A stretch of DNA of 64,000 nucleotides from Bidens hawaiensis (GCA_021521415.1 JAIQDT010001135.1:301501-365500), one strand, 5' to 3'; shown: positions 1 through 11,135, counted from the stretch's first letter. Notes: a model not told the origin generated them from the sequence alone. A program made the numbers and translations.

Positions 1-2
1 GT

Positions 3-3000
3 GGTTTGGGTAAATATGACGGCACAACAGATCCAGACGATTTCTTGCAAGGTTTTTACAACACGGGAAACCTAGAGAGCTGGACGATGCCAACATGGTG
101 TCATATGTTTGCTCGCTGCCTAACGGGCGCGGCGCGGGTATGGTTCGAGAGCTTGCCGACTGGGCAAATTGATGGGTTCGAGGAACTATTAGAAAAGTTC
201 CAAGCCCACTTCGTATAGCAGCGCAGGCACACGCGCGATCCTGATGACATCATGCACTGCGTACGCAGGAATGATGAAACGATTGAAGATTACATCACTC
301 GGTTCAATCAGGAGTCTCTGGCAATCGGAGGTATAACCGAGCAACTCCTGCGCGTGGCCTTTATACAAGGCGCGCGCAGTGATCAATTACGACGAGCTCT
401 CGTAAGCAAAGATGGCATGCCCACCACGTGGGCCAAGTTAATGGAGGCATCGCGAGTTTTCGCGAGAAATGAAAAACAGATTGCCCAAGATAGGGCAAGA
501 GAAAGAGCGCATCAGGCTGAATCACCGCGCAGCAAAGAGAAGAGGGCCAAACAGAACTCTGTATGGTCCAGGTTGCAGCCAACAAGTTTTTCTTCCGCAG
601 AAAAGCAAGCGCAACCAAGCTCACCCCAGCCCCAAAAAGATGTTCGTAATCGCGGGGAGGGTGACAAGAGGGAGGGCGGCAGAGATCCTAGCAGACCTCT
701 GCCAAGAATATGGACTCCCCTCACTAAAACACCTTCACAGGTGTTAAGTACTGAGAATGTCCAATTCAAGCCCCCCAAGCAACTACACTACAAGGGACCG
801 CAAAACAGTGGCAAATATTGTAAATTTCACAGGTCCCCGGGCCACAACACCGACGCATGCCATCATTTAAAGGATGCGATCGAGAAGGATGTAAAATCAG
901 GCAGGCTGGCTCACTTGGTGAAAAACCAAAGAATAGAAGATGAGCAACCGGAAGGAGCCTCTGCCAGCAAGAAATACAAAAGAATCTGTGTGGCTGAGGG
1001 GGGACGACAAGGGCAGACGTCAAAAAAGAGAAGCGCGCAAATCCACGGAGATTGGCGCGAGCAGCAAGTCATCTTCCCAAGAATCAGGGGAGGCCCTTCA
1101 ATAAGCAGTCCTCTCGTCATCACCACACACATTGCTCATTACGAAGTGTCAAAGGTCCTGGTGGACACTGGAAGCGAATCTGACATTATGTATGAGCAAT
1201 GTTTCAGAAAGTTAGACCCGGCAGACCAAGCGCGGCTCGAAATTGTGAACGCACCAATCTGTGGTGTTTCAAATGAAATCATCCATCCCCTAGGCCAGAT
1301 TCAGTTTGAACTAACTATGGGGGATGATGAGCACAAGCGAGCCGAAGTTGTCAACTTCTTGGTCTTGCCCACCACATCATGCCACAATATGATCCTGGGT
1401 AGGGGAACGATTGCCCAATTTAATGCTGTACCGTCGCCAGCGCACGGCGCATTGGGGTTCCCTACACCAACAGGCGTAACATTTGTTTACCGCGATCATT
1501 TGTGCGCAGTGACAAGTACGCCGCGGGAAGGGAGAATGAAACTTCCAATGGCGGACAATGCGCCAGAGAAGTGGATTTTAAACTCAAAATTCCCAGAGCA
1601 AACGGTCACAATTGGCGCTACCATTTCAGACGAAACGAGATTGAGAATGAAAAGGTTGCTCACAAAATACACGTCGGTTTTCGCGTGGCAACACTCCGAT
1701 ATGACGGGGGTCCCGCGAGACTTGGCGCAACATTCTCTTAACACGTTCAAGTCGGTGGAGCCAATTGCTCAGAAAAAGAGAATCATGGGGGATGAAAAGG
1801 CGAAGGCCATGAATGAGCAAGTGGAGGACCTGTTGCGCGCAAACATCATCCGCCCGATCCGATACCAGACGTGGGTAGCCAATCCTGTGATGGTAAAGAA
1901 AAGCAACGGGTCATGGAGGATGTGTATTGACTTCAAGGACCTCAACAAAGCATGTCCGAAAGACTGTTACCCCCTCCCAAACATCGACGCAAAGGTGGAC
2001 TCCGTGGCGCCATTCAAGCTCAAATGTTTCCTGGATGCCTACAAAGGCTATCACCAGATTCAAATGGCACCACAGGACGAAGACAAGACTGCCTTCAGAA
2101 CCGACAAGGGTGTTTTTTGTTACACAAAAATGCCCTTTGGTTTAAAGAATGCGGGCGCAACCTATCAGAGACTTATGGATTCGGTTTTCAGTGAACAAAT
2201 CGGAAGAAATCTAGAAGTCTACGTTGATGATTTGGTGATCAAGAGCAGGGAGGAGAGACAAATGCTCAAAGACATCGAGGAAACTCTTCAGCGCCTAACG
2301 GAAGTTAACATGAAGCTCAACCCGAGCAAATGTACTTTCGGCGCGGAAGAGGGGAAATTTCTTGGTGTAATGGTCACTAAGGATGGTTTCAAGGTGAACC
2401 CTGAAAAGGTGGAAGCCATCCTTGACATGCCTTCACCATCCACCATGAAAGAGGTTCAGAAGCTGAATGGTAGATTGGTGTCAATCAACAGGTTCCTAGC
2501 GAACCACGCCAGCAAATCTACTCCATTCGTTAACACTTTGAGGAATTGCTTGAAGAAGAGCCAATTCAAGTGGACGCCTGAGGCTGAGCAAGCTTTCAGT
2601 GAGATAAAAGAATGTCTCATAAAGCTGCCCGCGCTAACAGCTCCACTTCCTGGCGAAACCCTTACATTGTACCTGTCAGCTGGAGACCGCGCAATCGGCG
2701 CAGTATTATTGGTGGATCGCAAGGGGATCCAAACGCCAATATACTATGTGAGTCGGGTGCTGACAGACCCTGAGACGCGCTATTCCATCATGGAAAAGTT
2801 AGTTTTGTCACTAACACACGCGTCGCGCAAGCTCCATAGATACTTCAATGGTCATCCTATTGAAGTTCTGACTGGTTACAACATCCAGCAAGTCTTGCGA
2901 CGCCCCGCGCTCTCCGGAAGGCTGACAAAGTGGGCGCTGGAATTAGGTGAACACCCGATCACCTATAAGCCCCGTCCAGCAATAAAGGGTCAAGTTTTAG

Positions 3001-4799
3001 CGGATTTCATCACGGAAATCCCAGAGGGAAAGATTGAAGAAGCTCAGCGCGAGGTGGACCCTCCGCGAGCAAATGATGAAGAAGATGTTTGGAGGCTATT
3101 CACTGATGGGGCCTCTAACAGCGAAGGGTCCGGCGCAGGCCTCAAACTGGTGGACCCTGATAATCATGAATATACTTATGTTATTAGATTGGACTTCAAG
3201 AGTACCAACAATGAGGCTGAGTATGAAGCCCTGCTGGCTGGTCTGCGCATTGCGAGCAAGTTTGGAGTTAAAAGGCTAGAGGCCCATGTTGATTCTTACT
3301 TGGTAGCTGCACAGGTCAACGGCCTTTATGACGCCAAGGAGAACACAATGCCTCTATATCTAGAGCAGGCAAAAAAGCTCGTTGAGCAGTTTGACTTCTT
3401 CAGAATCATACACATCTCGCGCAGCGAAAATAAGTCTGCTGACGCGTTGAGTAAGATGGCTTCAACTAATTTTGATCACTTTGGCAAAGATGTTAGGGTG
3501 GAAGTGATGAGCAACCCGTCAGTGCAAACGCAATCTGTCCTTGTAATTCATACAACCCCTTCATCCTGGATAACTCCAATAATGGAATTCCTGAAGTAGG
3601 GGAAGTTACCGGACGATCGCGCACAGGCGAGAAAGATAAGACACAAGGCGCAGAACTATGAACTACTTGATGGTACATTATATCGACGCTCTTACCTTGG
3701 ACCGCTCATGAAATGCCTGGATGCTGAAGAAGCAAGCTATGTGATTAGGGAGATTCACGAAGGAATCTGCGGAATACACGCTGGCCCGCGCATGGTGGTT
3801 GCCAAGGCAATGAGCTCAGGCTACTATTGGCCAGGCATGTACTTGGATGCGCTAAAAGAAATCCAAAAATGCAAGGCATGTCAGAGCTACGCGCCAAACA
3901 CCATGCGGCCAAAGAACAACTTGATTCCGGTGACCTCTGCATGGCCTTTCCACAAATGGGCCATTGATATTGTGGGGCCCCTGCCGCAAGCGCAAGGGCG
4001 AGTGAAATTTTTGGTAGTGGCGATAGACTATTTCACAAAATGGGTTGAGGCCAAGCCACTAGCAAAAATCACAGCTGAGGCGATGAAGCAATTTATCTGG
4101 AGCCACATCATTTGCCGTTTTGGCCTTCCTATGGAAATTGTGAGCGACAATGGCAAACAATTCACTGACAGGAAGATATCCAGCTGGCTCAAAGAATTGC
4201 ACATCAACCAAATCTTCACTTCGGTCTACCACCCTCAAGGGAATGGCCAAGTGGAGCGCGCGAATCAAAGTTTGTTAAATGGGCTGAAGAAAAGGTTGAA
4301 GGGAGAATCCCATTCTTGGGTCGAAGAGTTACCTAATGTCCTGTGGGCGCACAGGACATTAAGCAAAACTAGCAATGGCGAATCCCCGTTCAGCCTAACC
4401 TATGGGACAGAGGCTATGATCCCAGCAGAAATTGGATGCCCATCCCATAGGGTACTCATGATGAGCAAGACTGATAACGAGCGCGAAAGAAGATTGGACC
4501 TCAACTTGCTTGAAGGGCGCAGAGAAGCGGCTATCATCAATGAAGCCAAATACAAGAAAAAGCTGGAAAAATATTATAATCAGCGCGTTAAAGAATGCCA
4601 CTTCAAGAAAAATGATTTTGTCCTTCGAAACAATGAAGCTAGCCGCGCGATACCCCCAGGAAAAATGTCCCCCAATTGGGAGGGACCTTATCAAATTTCA
4701 GAAGATTTGGGGAAAGGTGCGTACACTTTAAAAGATTTGAATGGAAAAAAGATACCGCGCGCGTGGAACGCGGCACAGCTTAGAAAATGCTTCATGTAA
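3..4799 (+). pseudogene. gag-pol polyprotein of the Tat element, partial, two in-frame amber codons
   Basis: One frame runs from before base 3 to the stop at 4797-4799, interrupted only by TAG at 216-218 (in gag) and TAG at 3597-3599 (between RNase H and integrase). Domains in order: retrotransposon gag core (3-430); a C/H zinc-knuckle-like motif CKFHRSPGHNTDAC near 820-860; aspartic protease with LVDTGS near 1160; reverse transcriptase 1780-2430 with YVDD at about 2219-2230; Ty3 RNase H to about 2900; archaeal-type RNase H 3090-3470 with TDGAS, NEAEYEAL and the final D of SADALSK; integrase 3740-4700 with the HHCC finger (HEG...H, CKAC) and DDE residues in AIDIVGP, SDNGKQF and QVERANQ. No chromodomain follows. 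The product would copy and integrate the element. The two stops make full-length translation unlikely without readthrough. The rest of the frame is intact, so decay is recent. Confidence 0.93.
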
Positions 4800-4978
4800 A
4801 AGTTCAAATATGTAATCAAGGCTTTTAAGCCATCATGAATGATGATTCGCGCTATCTTTCAATATTTGTTCTATTACCTTTGCATACATGTTTCACACTT
4901 CCTTTATTAATTTGGAGCAATATGACAACACTATATTGACTTCAAAACAAAATAAAACGAAGTAAAACATACATGCGC

Positions 4979-5123
4979 GAGCCTTAGCTCAAACGCGTTA
5001 ACGAGTCTTAACTCTAAAACGTCAGGGCCTTAGCCCAAACCTACGAGCCTTAGCTCAAACACGTTAATGAGTCTTAACTCTAAAAACGTCAGGGCCTTAG
5101 CCCAAAACAAAGAGCCTTAGCTC
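4979..5123. repeat. Array of seven 12-nt covarying mini-hairpins in the pol/antisense-gene spacer
   Basis: Seven 12-base units start at 4979, 5003, 5025, 5045, 5069, 5092 and 5112. Each is a 4-bp stem around the loop CTTA. The stems cycle as GAGC/GCTC, GAGT/ACTC, GGGC/GCCC, so arms change in matched pairs while the loop stays fixed. Three units form a higher-order repeat of about 66 bp. The rest of 4800-5627 has no coding frame I can support; it is the spacer between the convergent 3' ends of gag-pol and the antisense gene. Confidence 0.8.
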
Positions 5124-5627
5124 AAAACACTCACAAACATCCATCTTACATCCCGCGCAGCCTGATCATAAAAATCCTTAAACACAACTAAGGCAAAGTA
5201 CATGCCATATCATAGTTGTTAAGGTCTCAGGTCGAGGTCGCGCGCGGAATCATAGTGGATATCTGAGTAACACATGCTGACATGTAATGGCTAAAACTCA
5301 TACTTCCATATAAAAACCGCGCGACAACGACGCGCAAAAAAGGAATTGAGAAAAGATATCGCGCATGTCAGCATAAACAAGATACTGCGAAACCACTTAC
5401 AAAATAGGACTATGGTTAAGTGAATAATTTCCTTACAACCTTGTTCTTATTTTAACGTGCAAGCATATCTTATATCTATACAAGCAAACATGAAGAGATG
5501 AATGGAAATGCGCAAGATGTGGAAAAGGGAAAACAAATTTCATTCCATAGCATTGAAATTTACAAGTATGATGAGTTACAAATTACAAGTATAAAAAAAA
5601 TATATATAAAATTTGATGAAGGGCTTC

Positions 5628-8600
5628 TCAAGTCTCCACGTCGACGTCAGCCGCTTCTTCACCCTCATCATCTCCCTCAGCATCTGGCGCAGCCCGCTCC
5701 TCATCTCCGAACTGACCATAGTCAAGTTCTTCCTCCTCAATGGAGTCTTCTATCACGACGGTGTCAGGAGCAGATTTTTTCGCCGCGCCAGAGCCGCTGG
5801 CAGGGGCAACATCCCCCGCGCCACCATCATCGCCACCAGCCCTCTCGCATTCATCGAGCAACTTCTTTAGCGCGCCGAGGTCGGGCTGGTCAGCAAGCGC
5901 AGCTATCTGCAAATCATTAGAAAAGGATTGAGTACAAAAAACTTGGAAAATTAATCAAGAAAAATTCATTAAGGTCAAGGTACCTGCACAAGGATGGGGA
6001 TGGGAGTATTCATATACTTCTCCCCCACCGCGGCCATGTCCGCGCAGGCCGCGTCGCTCTTGTAAGGGTACTCGGATGGGTTCTTCTTCAACATCCCATA
6101 TTCATACCCATCCGTAAACCCTTCAGCTCGACCCACAAGGCGCGCGGCAGCATTGCAGTCCATCACAAGGGCCTGAAACTCGGAAGAATATTTCATCGCC
6201 AAAGCGCAACGAGTCATGCCCTGTGACACCAGCCATTGGCGATCCTGCGCGAGGCCAGCAACAGACGTCTCGAGGGCAGGAACCTGGGAGTTTAATAACT
6301 CAACAGTTTCCTTGGTCTTTTTTAGCTCCTCTTTATCAGACGCTGCTGCCAGCCAAAATTTTTTCTTTCTCCGCCTGCGCAGCATCAAGTGCTTCCTGGC
6401 TAGACGCTGCCGTCGCCAAGGCCTCATCTCTATCGGCCTGCGCGGCCGCCAACTCCTTCTTCAGACGCGCAACCTCACTCTCCAGTGATGATTTCTCAGT
6501 GATACTCTGGACGATAGCTTGGTCACGCACCTCAGCCTGCTGTTCCAAGACACGCACTCTCCGCGCGTACTTGGCAACTTCGGCCTCCGCCACCTGCTGC
6601 TTCTCCCGCGCAGCTTGGAGCTCATGCCCGCGCTTAATAAAGGCGGTGTTGGCACTTGCTCGGTTTTCGCTGAGCTCCGCCTGGAGTTTCTCAGCTCGTG
6701 CGCGAGCATCAGAAAGGTTCCAGGCAGCCACCTTAGCCTCTTGCTGGGCTGCCACAAGAGCATCGTGTACTTTAATATAATCACGATGAAGCTCTTGGGA
6801 GGCAGCAAAGAAAGCTGACCCAGCGAAAATGTGATCGTTGAGCAAGTCAGCGCGGGTGCGCTCCTCCTGATACCTCCTTTCAGTAGGAGGCACGGCATGA
6901 GCCCAGAAGTCCTCGCATACGCCCATGGATTGGAAGGAACTGTCTTCATTAATATTCCATCTCGGGCGGTAAACGTGGTGACCTTCCTGCAAAACACAAG
7001 AAATGTTCTAAGTCATAAAACATACTTATATGGAGGTACGCGCAGCGGAGCAACAAAATTAAAACATACCTGCGGGGATGAAGCAGAAAATTCAGCGCCA
7101 GCCCCACCAGAAGTCTGCGCTGCGAAGTCTTGTGGCATCGCAGGGCTGGCGCGGTCTCCCAAGGAGTCTTCAGCTTGAGCCCCCTCATCCTCCTCATCTT
7201 CTTCAATAGGCCTCTTCTCCTGCGACCTGGAGGGCTCCAAACCAGCCTCGCGGAGAGGGCTGCGCGTAGGAGGAGGCGAGGGAGGTCTCGACGCCGCCAG
7301 TTCGGCGCGCAATACGGCTTCCTGCTCCTTTGTAATCCCAATAAGGGGAGACTCAGCACTAGCAGGAGCAGGACCAGAACCAGCGGCGCCGGCAACGGCG
7401 CCAGGAGTGTCACCAGCAGCTTGTACGCCAGCTACAACTCCTATGAACAAATCAACAACAAAAAAGGGTTTATGATTTGATCAAAACAAAAAATTCAGAA
7501 GACAATGGCGCAAAACATACCTTCGCGCAATTCTGTTCGCGCGTTGAACATCGCCATAAAGTTCATTCTACCCTTTTCTGAGGGTAGAACAGGGGACTTC
7601 GAAGCAGCCCCCGGCGCGGCCTCAGCACCTTGTTGCGCCTGAGGCTGATCTGCTACCGTCGCCGGTCCTGCAAACATTCAAATGCGAAAAGATGTAATAA
7701 AAGTTCAATCAGAATTATGGGTAAGCAAAGTATACCTTTTGCAGGCGCGGCACTGCTTCTCTCTTCAGCCGCGCGAAGGGAGGAGGGCACGCCACCATAC
7801 CTCAAGTGGACAGGAGGTCTGCCCACTTTCACAGGCAGGGAAGCTAAACAAACCTTGGTGGTAAACACCTGGGTTTCCTCAGGTCCCTTCGTTTGAGCAT
7901 GGGGATGAGCGACAGGGGTGTCGTCTTTTTTCTGTCTCTTACTGCCCCCTGCGCCGGATTTCCCCTTAGCTTTGCGCTTTAGTAGGGGCGCCTCCTCTTC
8001 CTCCTCCTCCTCTTCCGCGAGCTCCAGCTCGTAGTTCTCCAGCGCATCTACAATACATGCAACAGAACTGTTAATAAACTTTGGTATTCTAAAGGAATGA
8101 GCATAAGTGCGAAGGCTTACCAGGCGCGTCGCTATCAAAGTCAAATTCCAGATCCACTGGGATGAACATGTCATCGAAGCGATCTGGGAAACCAACCTCC
8201 CCAGCGCCAAGCGCAACGGAGCCACCCTCCACTTGATCATCATAAGCGGCATGGATATAATCCTTGGTGACTGCGCAAAAACAAGTCAAGTGATATCAGC
8301 AAAAAGAATTATGTTCGCGCAGAAAAAGAAAAAAAGCAATGAAATAAACTTACACAACCCGTCGACTTGGATAACGGGCTCAAGCGAGCTGTCCGCCCAC
8401 CTCTTGCTCATACCAACCCCCACCAGCGCCTCCTCACGAATGCTCTTGGCGGGGGATGGTTCAGTGGACAGCTTCTTAACCCAGGCGCCAGTTGGGTTCT
8501 TGAGTACACCCACATCCGCAGGCGCAGAAGAGATGGAGCGCATGGTCATACGGATGGGTATCACACCAGCCCTAATGTAGAAGAACCTCTCAGACCAGTC

Positions 8601-9182
8601 ATGAAGGCTCTTGAATGAAACAGTGGAGCACTTCACCTTCTGACTGCGAGGAATAAAAGAGAACCAATTGTCTTGGATCTTGGGCTTGTAAAAATACTGA
8701 AAGCGCCGAGGGGTAGGCTCCTCGCGCTGGGATTTGCACATGAACTCAAAGTGAGTCATGCGCACAAGTCCAAAAGGATGGACTTGGGATATATGAATCC
8801 CATAGAACTGCAGCAGTGCACCCACAAACCTTGTCATCGGGAGACGAAGGTTGCAGTGGGTGAAAAAATGGCTATATAAGGATATATAACCGGCAGGCGG
8901 GTCCGCCGCCGATTGCCCGGCCACAGGCAACATGCAGCCAAACAGGGTGGGAAAGCCCTGAGAGGCGATAAGGCTGTCAAGATCAGCCCGCCTCAATTTG
9001 CAGGGGATTTCATTCCACCTCCTCACCACCTTGGTCCTCCTTACTTCCTCCGATGTGGTCTCAACAACCCTCTTCCCCTTGCCCTTTTGCTTCAATGTCG
9101 ACATCACCACAGATTTCACACGGCGTCTTCGAGAGGCAATAGAGGTGATTGAGGGGTTAGAGGAGTCTGAACTATCAGACAT
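5628..9182 (-). pseudogene. Spliced antisense gene of the Tat element (plant gypsy-type transposon domain protein)
   Basis: Seven exons on the minus strand join with canonical GT-AG sites: 9182-8354, 8270-8121, 8047-7736, 7667-7521, 7440-7070, 6986-5984, 5906-5628. The first four introns are phase 1 and the last two phase 0. Exon 1 opens with a Ser-rich start (MSDSSDSS) and carries the domain often annotated as putative gypsy-type transposon (Pfam Transposase_28; motifs FYGIHISQVHPFG and MTHFEFMCKS). Exons 2-5 are acidic, Pro/Ala-rich and low in complexity, with a KRK-type basic patch in exon 3. Exon 6 is a long coiled coil. Exon 7 ends in an acidic tail. Summed exon length is 3091 nt, one more than a multiple of three. 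The extra base lies in exon 6 near 6340-6370, where the coiled-coil reading changes frame beside an A/T run, so this copy is frameshifted. Function is unknown; such antisense genes are known in Retand and Grande elements. Confidence 0.85.
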
Positions 9183-9610
9183 ACAACTACAGCAGCAGAT
9201 AATCGAGGATTCGAAACGATGAATACACTCAAATCAGAATATGAAAGGCAGAAATTCAAAAATTATCAACAATGAAGATGAAGATAAAAAATTTCCTAAG
9301 GGCCTGCTTTTATAGGCCCAGGAGAGAGAAATGTGGCAACTGATCGGATTTCACGCGCCCCCACTCGCAGGTGCAAGCCAACGAGGGCGCGGCACGTGTC
9401 CCTAACACTGTTGAGGGGACATAAAAATGTAACCGACCTGCCACGGAGCAGAGACGCGCCCCCACTCGCAGGTGCAAACCAATGCGAGCGCGACACGTGT
9501 TCCAGACAGCTGTGCGAGGGGACATGAAAGGCAACTGTAGCACCTCGAGCACACGAAACGTCTGACACGTTTACGGCGCACGTCACCACCAACCAACCAC
9601 GTGTTTGGAC
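9183..9610 (-). promoter_or_regulatory. Promoter and 5' UTR of the antisense gene, with TATA box and duplicated G-box module
   Basis: Reading minus, TATAAAAG lies at 9314-9307, inside a palindrome with GGGCC/GGCCC arms, about 125 nt before the ATG at 9182. Upstream, a module of about 101 bp occurs twice (from 9353 and 9454). Each copy carries a CACGTG G-box (9393-9398 and 9494-9499), and a third G-box is at 9598-9603. G-boxes bind bZIP/bHLH factors in plants, so stress- or light-linked expression is possible but inferred. Confidence 0.55.
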
Positions 9611-9748
9611 CCTTCGTTTCAACCAAATGGATAGAACTTCGCGCAACGATGAAAACAACCAAGAAAACGACAAAACCCCATTAAAAGACCAAATCAGTAA
9701 GTCTAATATCTATCTTACCGCGCTCGCGCGAGATAAGACACACATTAG

Positions 9749-9760
9749 ACTGGGGGGGCT
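9749..9760 (+). other. Polypurine tract of the Tat element
   Basis: A run of seven G (ACTGGGGGGGCT) directly precedes the TG that opens the 3' LTR. This is the expected place for the plus-strand primer. The tract is short and interrupted, so the exact primer end is inferred. Confidence 0.6.
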
Positions 9761-9884
9761 TGAAGAGGTATGTACCCGCCTCAACACCGAGCAAGGCGGG
9801 TCAACCCACAAGATAAACACATTATGAAGGCACAAAGCCAAAACCTATGCGCATGGCACATACAAAACATGCTCAGGCATCATA

Positions 9885-10125
9885 TGCCCAGGCACACATA
9901 TGCGCGCGGCGCATATCACATGCTCGTGCATATCACATCTGCCCAGGCACACATATGCTCGCGCATCACATATGCGCGCGGCGCACCAGCGCGCGGCGCA
10001 TATCACATGCTCGTGCATATCACATCTGCCCAGGCACACATATGCTCGCGCATCACATATGCGCGCGGCGCACCAGCGCGCGGCGCATATCACATGCTCG
10101 TGCATATCACATCTGCGCATGAAAT
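9885..10125. repeat. 87-bp tandem repeat inside the LTR U3
   Basis: The word GCATATCACATGCTCG recurs at 9911, 9998 and 10085, exactly 87 bp apart. Units are rich in GCGCGC and CACATATG. A shortened unit precedes at about 9885, and the last copy is partial. Amplified tandem repeats are a described feature of Retand-type elements. Confidence 0.85.
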
Positions 10126-10469
10126 ATCTGCGCGTGAGAATAAAGAGAAGACCTCGCGCATCCTCAGGAGGGGCGCATATCACACGTGCACATAATCAAC
10201 CTCGTCCTTATCCAAATCAGGATTAGGGCAACCTTGATTGTGCACGTCAGACAACCTTCCAGAAGGCATCTTTTTAAGGAATAAGGATATGCTGATGTTG
10301 ACAGCTGCTAAATGAAAGGTGGACAGCTCAGCATGACTCATGGGTTACCACGTGATCATAACCAATGAAAAAGCACCAGGTGTCTCCAGGGACACGTGGC
10401 GCAAATCGATTGGAGGAGGCCAACAAAACCCTAATTTGGTCTCAGCTCAATCAGTGGAAACCCTAGCAC

Positions 10470-10477
10470 TATAAATA
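10470..10477 (+). promoter_or_regulatory. TATA box of the LTR promoter
   Basis: TATAAATA lies about 390 bp before the LTR end, preceded by two CACGTG boxes within 120 bp. It would drive the sense retrotransposon RNA (from the matching 5' LTR). From this copy it could drive transcripts into the right flank. Confidence 0.5.
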
Positions 10478-10867
10478 CATCATAACATACACAGTTACGG
10501 ACCAGACATTGATTCAATTGAAGCATAATTCAATTATATTCACTGACAGGCAACCCTAGTCAGTTACTTTCTCATACACAGAGAGACAATCACATAATCA
10601 TACAGAGTAACATACAGTATTCAGCTATTAAGCAATACTCTCCCAATTCCCTTACTCACACATTATTATCTTCTCCTACACATACTTATTCTCACGCCAG
10701 AGGGTTACCCCAAAGAGGACCCCTCTGTCCCTTTCTGAGGGGTAAGTAACGGCGCTGTTCATTTTGTAGGTGGAAGAACACAGATCCAGAAGAACCATTG
10801 GTGAAATAGTATAATCACACCCGAGAAAAGTAGATCTGCTACCAGTGAGTAGATCCACGTTTCTTCA

Positions 10868-10977
10868 ATAAGCAAATGGAACATGAGTTCATGTTTGTTT
10901 GTTAATTTAATGAACGTTTACAAATGTAAATAAGCAAATGGAACATGAGTTCATGTTTGTTTGTTAATTTAATGAAA
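10868..10977. repeat. Direct repeat of about 47 bp beside the LTR
   Basis: A block beginning AAGCAAATGGAACATGAG occurs twice, at about 10870-10915 and 10932-10977, 62 bp apart. It has an AACATGAGTTCATGTT palindrome. Similar words (AACAAACATG...GTTCAT) occur in intron 6 of CRK copy 2 near 29190-29240. This fits the idea that the LTR element landed in intron 6 of a CRK relic. Confidence 0.6.
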
Positions 10978-11061
10978 AAAAATTCTTCACATTCAATAAA
11001 GTAAATGAACTTCACGTTTAATAATTCTCAAGAACCGATTATAATCACAAATAGTTACTAG

Positions 11062-11135
11062 AAACAGTGAGCCACTTATGGTGTGAGGTGAGGTTTCCAT
11101 ACTTATCATGGATACTAAGTTGTCAGTTGTCAGTT
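11062..11135 (-). pseudogene. Relic of a CRK gene: end of exon 6 plus intron 6
   Basis: Bases 11066-11125 match, with few changes, the intron 6/exon 6 junction of CRK copy 2 (29262-29330): the same GTGAGCC.CTTATGGTGTGA word, then the splice donor and the exon end. In the relic the donor GT has become GA. The exon stub then runs into a short GTCAGTT microsatellite and no other CRK exon follows. Confidence 0.7.

Larger units (their letters stand above)
1..10867 (+). mobile_element. Ty3/gypsy LTR retrotransposon, Tat/Retand type, 5' end outside window
   Basis: Order in the window is gag (partial), protease, reverse transcriptase, RNase H, a second archaeal-type RNase H, integrase, spacer, antisense gene, polypurine tract and 3' LTR. 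The second RNase H, the missing chromodomain and an extra antisense gene between integrase and LTR are known marks of the Tat lineage (Retand, Grande, Ogre relatives). The element is richer in GC, and in GCGC words, than the flanking DNA. The 5' LTR, primer site and gag start lie before base 1, so LTR divergence and target-site duplication cannot be read here. The element sits in a relic of a CRK gene. Confidence 0.93.
9761..10867 (+). repeat. 3' LTR of the Tat element (1107 bp)
   Basis: The LTR starts TGAAGA right after the polypurine tract and ends TCTTCA, a perfect 6-bp terminal inverted repeat of the TG...CA form. U3 contains an 87-bp GC-rich tandem repeat and G-boxes at 10349-10354 and 10392-10397. 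A TATA box is at 10470-10477. The sequence after 10867 changes to AT-rich genomic DNA. Confidence 0.78.

Noticed and set aside
5498..7480. Several plus-strand open frames in 5.5-7.5 kb
   Set aside because: They are shadows of the GC-rich antisense exons; they lack motifs, while the minus strand gives a consistent spliced gene.
9885..10125. CRISPR-like repeat array
   Set aside because: Repeats are contiguous without unique spacers, and this is a plant nuclear retrotransposon LTR.
9770..10226. Open frames across the LTR tandem repeat, rich in His/Ala/Arg
   Set aside because: They are open in several frames and both strands simply because the 87-bp unit is a multiple of three without stops. 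Not evidence of coding.
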